A stretch of DNA of 18,659 nt from Proteobacteria bacterium ST_bin16 (GTDB taxonomy: Bacteria > Pseudomonadota > Gammaproteobacteria > Burkholderiales > Nitrosomonadaceae), in the NCBI GenBank assembly GCA_002083595.1, contig MSXT01000023.1, forward strand, positions 43,859-62,517, given 5' to 3'. Shown one piece after another: positions 15,009 through 18,659 of this stretch. A program made the position numbers and the translations under genes. Each line of letters begins with the position of its first letter. Position 1 is the first letter of the stretch. The notes below the pieces were generated by a model that was not told the DNA's origin, did no database searches, and saw only the letters and a program-made list of their open reading frames with translations.

Positions 15009-15501
15009 CTTGGAGTTCTGTTAATAACAGTACGCAAGAAAATCTCAATATGTCAAATTCTTGTCTAACTACACCAGGTTTATGATAAAGTTTACGTAGT
15101 CTTTTCATTTGCTGATGACTTTCGAGTTTATGACGATTCAACTTTATCACTTATTGGGAAGCTGCCTTGATTTATCTGGTTGTTTAAAGCCGTAATTCTG
15201 CCTAATTTCCAGAAATTGCAAGTTCCTCACGTTTATAAATTTTTAATCTCTACCGTGTTTCATTTCTCGCCCCTTAGGGCGTAAGCTGGTTGAAAATCAG
15301 TAGCTTGAAGAGTGCGTTTAATACCTCGCCGCTTGCTGCAGGGTGCTTTATTAGTAGACTAACTACATGAAATATAACAATATGCCGCAACGGCGTTGGG
15401 CGTCATGGAAACTTCTCCGGGCTATCGAACCAAGTAAACGTTTCGAGTTACCATCTCGAAGTGCGCACTGATTGCGAGTGCTGAGCGGCCGAGGTACTGC
15501 A
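15005..15501. other. Gap between replication gene and TPR-like gene
   Basis: No convincing gene. Visible structure: palindrome CTGTTA-A-TAACAG (15018-15030); hairpin CGCCC-CTTA-GGGCG (15268-15281); an imperfect hairpin around CCTCGCCGCTTGCTGCAGGG near 15333-15352; and inverted repeat TTCGAG/CTCGAA just after 15440. A 34-codon ORF (15367-15471, MKYNNMPQRRW to SRSAH) has no ribosome site and lies in the same frame as the next gene, with one TGA between them. I do not call it a gene. Confidence 0.4.
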
Positions 15502-17298
15502 ATGAAAAGTTTTTGCGAAAAACACCGAATAAACTACTCATCTTGGAATTGTCCGCGTTGTGAAGCTGACGATAGGCATGCTGAATCAACAGAAGCCATT
15601 ATAGACGCTATTGACGCTATTCGTAACCCAGGTGATTATGACTGCCCACATTGTTTATATAAAACACTTCGACATGGGGCATCCAGGTGCGGATTTTGTC
15701 ATGGGGAAATAGAACAGGAGTTTTGGAGCAAAGTATATGAACGGGAGAAGGAGGCTAGGGAGAAGGCTAGGGAGAAGGAGAAGGCTAGGGCAGCCGAAAG
15801 TAAACGGCTAGCTGATGAAAATGAAGCAAGAGTAAGAACTGGAAAAATATCTGCAATCTTTTACCTTTTAGTTTTATTATGGCTTATTGGTGCGGTATTT
15901 TATCCTGAAATATTTTCTGATTCATCTAAAGAAAAAAATATTGATCTAAGTAATTGTGCTAGAACAAGAGACGCATACTGCTTTGTCTTATTGGCTATTA
16001 AAAATATTGAGACTAACAATATTGCCCCATTCGATCAAGTAAAAGTATATGCGAAAGCCGCTACTTTATTAACAGCGGCGAACCATACAAAGGAAGCTCA
16101 GAAATACTTTCGTGCGGCTAAAGCAACTATAGAAAAAATTACTCTGCGAAATGATAATTGGGATGCGCACCATTTTTTAATTGACAAGCTTTTATCCGCT
16201 GGTTATCGCGACGATGCTCGGTTAATGCTGGATAGCTTTGACCACATGCTTCAATTACTTTCGGGAAACGGAATAGTTCCGACTCAAGAGGATCTTCAAT
16301 GGGCTAGTATCGCCAAAATCAATGCCATTGATTTACCCGAATTTTTTATGTTTCAGAGAGATATTCAACTTGGCAAGGTCGCAGTTTTATGGTGGCGTTT
16401 AGATGAAACCTCTAGGGTAAATCGTTCTTTAGGTTCAATTAATTCTGCGAGTATGAAAGATCAAGCAATAATAAGCGTGTTGACAAAAGAAGCATCCGTT
16501 TACCGATGGAAAAGAGCAATGGAATTAGCAGATCGGCTTCTTGTTTGGGGGTCTAATGCTGATGCAAAGATTAATATTATTGCTGCAGCAGCTAAAGCAG
16601 GAGACCAAAAGCTTGTTGTTTCACTTGTTCGAGAGTTGGAATATAAAGAGAAGATTCTGCCGAAGACATATATTTACGGCAAAATATTATCATCCATATC
16701 GCAGAGCGAACTGCATGATTTGATTTCTGAAATGATCAGTAATATTGATATGCTTCCTTTACATGATGGTGCTGACTTTTTATTCGCACAATTAGCAGTA
16801 GCAGAAGCACTTCATAAATTAGGTGACGCTAGTGGTGCTAAAAAAAGACTGAACGCACTCCTTACAAAAGTTCTTTCAGCTACCAAAAATGAATCGCGCG
16901 ATACTAAGTTGATTGACATTGTTAAAGTGCAAGCAAAGATTGGAATGTTTGATGATGCAGTTAACACCTTTAGCAAGATAGCGGATAAAGAAAGATATCG
17001 TTATTTTTATGTTATGAATGATGCCATGCTTGATAATCCCTATAAAGTATCGGACAAAGCAATGCTGATGCTCCGTAATCTTCTATCGGAATTCCAAGAA
17101 AAGATTGATAAATTAGATGCACTCATCCGTGCTAAGAAAGGAAATGTTGATGGTGCTCTAGAACTTATCAAGAAGGAAGAAAATTCTGACGTACTCTTCG
17201 AGATTGCCAAATATATCATGTCTGAACCAATTAACCAGGACCTTCAGTATAATTCCCTTGACCAAGCTCGAGATAAGAATTCAAGCAAAAGAAACTAG
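15502..17298 (+). CDS. Zinc-ribbon, membrane-anchored helical-repeat protein
   Basis: A 598-residue protein of unknown function. Order of parts: a possible zinc ribbon C5/H8/C17/C20 (NCPRC), a second ribbon C48/C51/C63/C66 (CPHC..CGFC), a charged Glu/Lys/Arg/Ala helix at about 78-112, one membrane segment at about 116-134 (ISAIFYLLVLLWLIGAVF), then about 450 residues of helical repeats resembling TPR/SEL-type solenoids. The ribbons would be cytoplasmic and the solenoid on the other side, by the positive-inside rule, though this is not certain. GAGGT six bases before the ATG at 15502 fixes the start. Base use looks AT-rich compared with the replication gene. Adjacent unknown ORF 17358-17702 may be its frameshifted end. 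Confidence 0.75.
   Translation: MKSFCEKHRINYSSWNCPRCEADDRHAESTEAIIDAIDAIRNPGDYDCPHCLYKTLRHGASRCGFCHGEIEQEFWSKVYEREKEAREKAREKEKARAAESKRLADENEARVRTGKISAIFYLLVLLWLIGAVFYPEIFSDSSKEKNIDLSNCARTRDAYCFVLLAIKNIETNNIAPFDQVKVYAKAATLLTAANHTKEAQKYFRAAKATIEKITLRNDNWDAHHFLIDKLLSAGYRDDARLMLDSFDHMLQLLSGNGIVPTQEDLQWASIAKINAIDLPEFFMFQRDIQLGKVAVLWWRLDETSRVNRSLGSINSASMKDQAIISVLTKEASVYRWKRAMELADRLLVWGSNADAKINIIAAAAKAGDQKLVVSLVRELEYKEKILPKTYIYGKILSSISQSELHDLISEMISNIDMLPLHDGADFLFAQLAVAEALHKLGDASGAKKRLNALLTKVLSATKNESRDTKLIDIVKVQAKIGMFDDAVNTFSKIADKERYRYFYVMNDAMLDNPYKVSDKAMLMLRNLLSEFQEKIDKLDALIRAKKGNVDGALELIKKEENSDVLFEIAKYIMSEPINQDLQYNSLDQARDKNSSKRN
15743..15777 (+). repeat. Short tandem repeat coding for the charged helix
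   Basis: GGGAGAAG occurs at 15743, 15758 and 15770, separated by GGCTA-containing spacers, and codes for repeated R-E-K-x-A/E units. Such repeats can gain or lose units in frame, changing the length of the helix before the membrane segment. Confidence 0.6.
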
Positions 17299-17357
17299 CG
17301 ATATTTGAAACTTCACAGAAATTCAATTGGGATGGATACAATGATGATCCAGTAGTT

Positions 17358-17702
17358 ATGAAGGCAACTTTGATAGTTCAGAAAGTTCCAGAAGGATTAG
17401 AATTAACTGTATCCGAATTTTCTTATAAGTATGAACCCCAAACTATGAAACGTAGAACTAAAGGCCATCAATTAGATATTAACGATGAATCTAGTGCTAC
17501 ACTCTCGTTTGCTGCTAGAAAAGATTGCGAACAATGTCGTGTATTTTTCAGTCAAAACTTACCTGTAGGAAGAGGACAGTCTTTTTCACTTCGTTCGCCG
17601 ATTTCTTTAATCATACCAACAAAGGTAATAAAAGATGCCGATATATTATCTATGTCCCTTTTACTGGGCCCATATGCATACTTTTTCCCTGAAAAAATGT
17701 GA
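17358..17702 (+). CDS. Hypothetical protein, possibly a frameshifted C-terminal part
   Basis: A 114-residue reading frame from the ATG at 17358, not recognised. It looks beta-rich, with alternating strands and no membrane segment, and contains a CEQC pair. There is no ribosome site before the ATG. The frame stays open upstream to 17277, where it overlaps the end of the preceding gene. The upstream part (KLAIFETSQKFNWDGYND) reads like real protein. It may therefore be the original C-terminus of the helical-repeat protein, or a gene that lost its start. It stops 5 bp before the predicted Mu-like phage end. Confidence 0.45.
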   Translation: MKATLIVQKVPEGLELTVSEFSYKYEPQTMKRRTKGHQLDINDESSATLSFAARKDCEQCRVFFSQNLPVGRGQSFSLRSPISLIIPTKVIKDADILSMSLLLGPYAYFFPEKM

Positions 17703-17711
17703 GGGGGTGAG

Positions 17712-17858
17712 TTATTTGGTACTAGAAGAAAGAAAAGAAAAAAAGCACAAGAAGCGCTTCAATTAAGGGTTTAGGGAAATTTAGCACCAAAACATTATTT
17801 GGCACTAAATAATAAAAAATAAGACAAAAATATTAAATTTTGCGCCTTATTTGGCACT
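17712..17858. repeat. Three TTATTTGG(C/T)ACT repeats, putative transposase sites
   Basis: TTATTTGGTACT (17712-17723), TTATTTGGCACT (17795-17806) and TTATTTGGCACT (17847-17858) are direct repeats followed by A-rich sequence, 83 and 52 bp apart. A partial inverted copy, ATTTAGCACCAAA (17779-17791), faces the second. Mu carries three transposase sites (L1-L3) at its left end in a similar arrangement. A 19-codon GTG ORF at 17707-17766 lies here and is not called a gene. Nothing else is seen in 17703-17883. Confidence 0.6.
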
Positions 17859-17883
17859 TAAACAGGTTAACTCTAGGATAAAT

Positions 17884-18417
17884 TCAACCTGCCACACTGA
17901 CGAATCTTTCGACAATCGAATCATCCATCCCACCAGCTGCTTTGCAGCAGTCATGAATCAAAAAAAACAGATCAGCTTTTTTCTCCGGATCAATTGTTTT
18001 GCCGTGTTTCTTAAGCATTCTCTCGACCGCCACAATGACGTGATGCATTAACAATGGATCGAAATCACAGGGCTTGAATCCATGCTCAGGGCTTTTGAGC
18101 TTTAGCGCCGTGGCTTTGTCACTTTTCTCGTAATGCTTAGTGCTTTTTATCGTGTCTGTATCGGTTTTAACTTCAGAAAAGAAACCGGGATTTTCTTTTA
18201 AGAAGGCGTGAATAGAACCTAGAACATTATCCGGAGGCATGAACTCAGTCATATAGCCGCGCCTTCCACCTTTGCACGGAACCTCGCGCGCATCCCATCC
18301 AAGCCGCTTGGCCTTTTCCCTTGTGCTTTTTTCGTTTCGTGGAAAATCAATGGCCCTGGCTCCGCCTAAACGAGCCAGTTCAACCGCAGAAAACCAAATT
18401 TTTACACCCGAGTTCAT
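17884..18417 (-). CDS. Mu-type HTH protein, probable phage repressor
   Basis: A 177-residue protein. The N-terminal domain (about residues 7-62) is the Mu-type winged HTH found in Mu repressor and transposase: WFSAVELARLGG, then REKAKRLGWDAREVPCKGGRRGY and MPP. A linker and a helical C-terminal domain (DPEKKADLFFLIHDCCKAAGGMDDSIVERFVSVA) follow. It lacks the catalytic domain of a transposase, so a repressor role fits. It reads leftward toward the phage end, opposite to the ner-like gene, as Mu c does. No ribosome site precedes the ATG, and a CCCGAGTT box lies in codons 1-4, which suggests autoregulation. Confidence 0.75.
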   Translation of the reverse strand: MNSGVKIWFSAVELARLGGARAIDFPRNEKSTREKAKRLGWDAREVPCKGGRRGYMTEFMPPDNVLGSIHAFLKENPGFFSEVKTDTDTIKSTKHYEKSDKATALKLKSPEHGFKPCDFDPLLMHHVIVAVERMLKKHGKTIDPEKKADLFFLIHDCCKAAGGMDDSIVERFVSVAG

Positions 18418-18552
18418 GGAATTAAACTCGGGCGATTAACTCGGGCGCTTTGACAATTACCCATGTTTCGTATTGTCCTTTTAAATTAGTAAGATAATAA
18501 AAATAAAAACAAAACAAAAAATAATTTAAGTCGGGTGCTTGACAAGCTCGGG
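18407..18552. promoter_or_regulatory. Repeated CTCGGG operator boxes
   Basis: AACTCGGG at 18425-18432 and 18438-18445 (13 bp apart), AAGTCGGG at 18528-18535 and GCTCGGG at 18546-18552 share one orientation. CCCGAGTT at 18407-18414 is inverted. They lie around both divergent starts and inside the promoter at 18539-18568, as expected for repressor binding sites. Between them, about 18480-18527, is a run of A-rich sequence. Confidence 0.6.
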
Positions 18553-18568
18553 ATCTCGGTAGTAAAGT
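18539..18568 (+). promoter_or_regulatory. Rightward early promoter of the Mu-like phage
   Basis: Perfect TTGACA (18539-18544) and TAAAGT (18563-18568) with 18 bp between. A GCTCGGG box lies within the spacer, so a bound repressor would block it. A second TTGACA at 18450-18455 has only TATTGT at 15 bp and is weaker. The start would be near 18575. Confidence 0.6.
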
Positions 18569-18601
18569 AGCGTTATGTCAATTTACTTGTCACCGTTAAA
18601 C

Positions 18602-18659
18602 ATGCCAAAAAAAACCAGACTCAAAAAAGACTGGCACAAAAAATCAGATTAGAAAATGA
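18602..18659 (+). CDS. Start of a ner-like gene, possibly frameshifted, cut by window end
   Basis: From the ATG at 18602 the frame gives MPKKTRLKKDWHKKSD and then TAG at 18650-18652. K-DWHK is the typical start of Ner-family phage regulators, which continue with an HTH. One more A in the run of six A at about 18638-18643 would keep the frame open to the window end (then I-R-L-E-N). The gene is thus either broken, misread by one base, or not Ner. Another in-frame ATG at 18575 would give a leaderless start. Confidence 0.35.

Larger units (their letters stand above)
9046..18659. mobile_element. tRNA-Lys integrative element (island), right end not in window
   Basis: The element starts at the tRNA-Lys 3' fragment and carries a P4-type integrase, two toxin-antitoxin modules, an AlpA-like HTH protein, a GpA-type replication endonuclease and unknown cargo. 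No capsid, packaging or conjugation genes are visible. From about 17708 it is interrupted by what looks like a Mu-like prophage. The fragment keeps the tRNA 3' end on the left, so the restored tRNA-Lys is expected at the far right end. Confidence 0.7.
17708..18659. mobile_element. Left end of a Mu-like transposable prophage
   Basis: The order is that of the Mu left end: terminal TG, three related repeats, a leftward repressor-like gene with a Mu-type HTH, an operator region, a rightward promoter and a ner-like start. The end is placed at TGAG (17708), four bases before the first repeat, as in Mu; TGTG at 17699 is an alternative. The element runs past the window, and its transposase genes are not seen. 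Confidence 0.55.

Noticed and set aside
14896..15150. An 84-codon minus-strand frame over the end of the replication gene
   Set aside because: Half of it is antisense to the GC-rich hairpin region. It starts at GTG with no ribosome site and matches nothing I know. Its upstream part (about 15005-15150) could still be a small gene, but support is lacking.
15367..15471. A 34-codon ORF ahead of the helical-repeat gene
   Set aside because: There is no ribosome site. It is in frame with the next gene but separated by TGA, while the next gene has its own good ribosome site and start.
17707..17766. A 19-codon Lys-rich ORF starting with GTG after AGGGGG
   Set aside because: It overlaps the predicted phage end and first transposase-type site. 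Its coding character comes from A-rich DNA.

Overview
The window looks like a chromosome segment of a betaproteobacterium, with Nitrosomonadaceae as the best guess. This rests on the gene order rpsF-priB-rpsR-rplI-dnaB, a short PriB, and the protein sequences. It is an inference, because no search was run. The window has a conserved left half (1 to about 9045) and a mobile right half (about 9046 to the end), which looks more AT-rich.

Left half, minus strand. A CPBP-type membrane protein gene is followed by a lipoprotein gene of unknown function, 15 bp apart. Next come dnaB and the ribosomal operon rpsF-priB-rpsR-rplI, which has a good sigma70-type promoter upstream and a clear rho-independent terminator before dnaB. 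Left half, plus strand. Divergent from rpsF, an extended -10 promoter drives trpG-trpD-trpC (tryptophan biosynthesis, no trpE in view). A gene for an HDOD-domain signalling protein follows.

Right half. At 9046-9089 lies the 3' half of a tRNA-Lys(UUU) gene on the minus strand, cut in the anticodon loop. A P4-type tyrosine integrase gene follows directly. Together they mark the left attachment site of an integrative element. Its cargo is a RelE/HigB-like toxin with an XRE antitoxin, a Phd-like antitoxin with a MazF-like toxin, and a decayed BrnT-like toxin remnant on the opposite strand. These are followed by an unknown 224-residue protein, an AlpA-like HTH protein paired with a GpA-type HUH rolling-circle replication endonuclease, a 598-residue zinc-ribbon/membrane/helical-repeat protein of unknown function, and a small unknown ORF that may be its frameshifted C-terminus.

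From about 17708 to the end, the layout matches the left end of a Mu-like transposable phage. Three TTATTTGG(C/T)ACT repeats at the end resemble transposase-binding sites. They are followed by a leftward gene with a Mu-type HTH domain (repressor-like), then a control region with repeated CTCGGG boxes and a rightward promoter, and the start of a ner-like gene. This phage appears nested inside the tRNA-Lys island, so the island's other end and the reconstituted tRNA should lie beyond the window.
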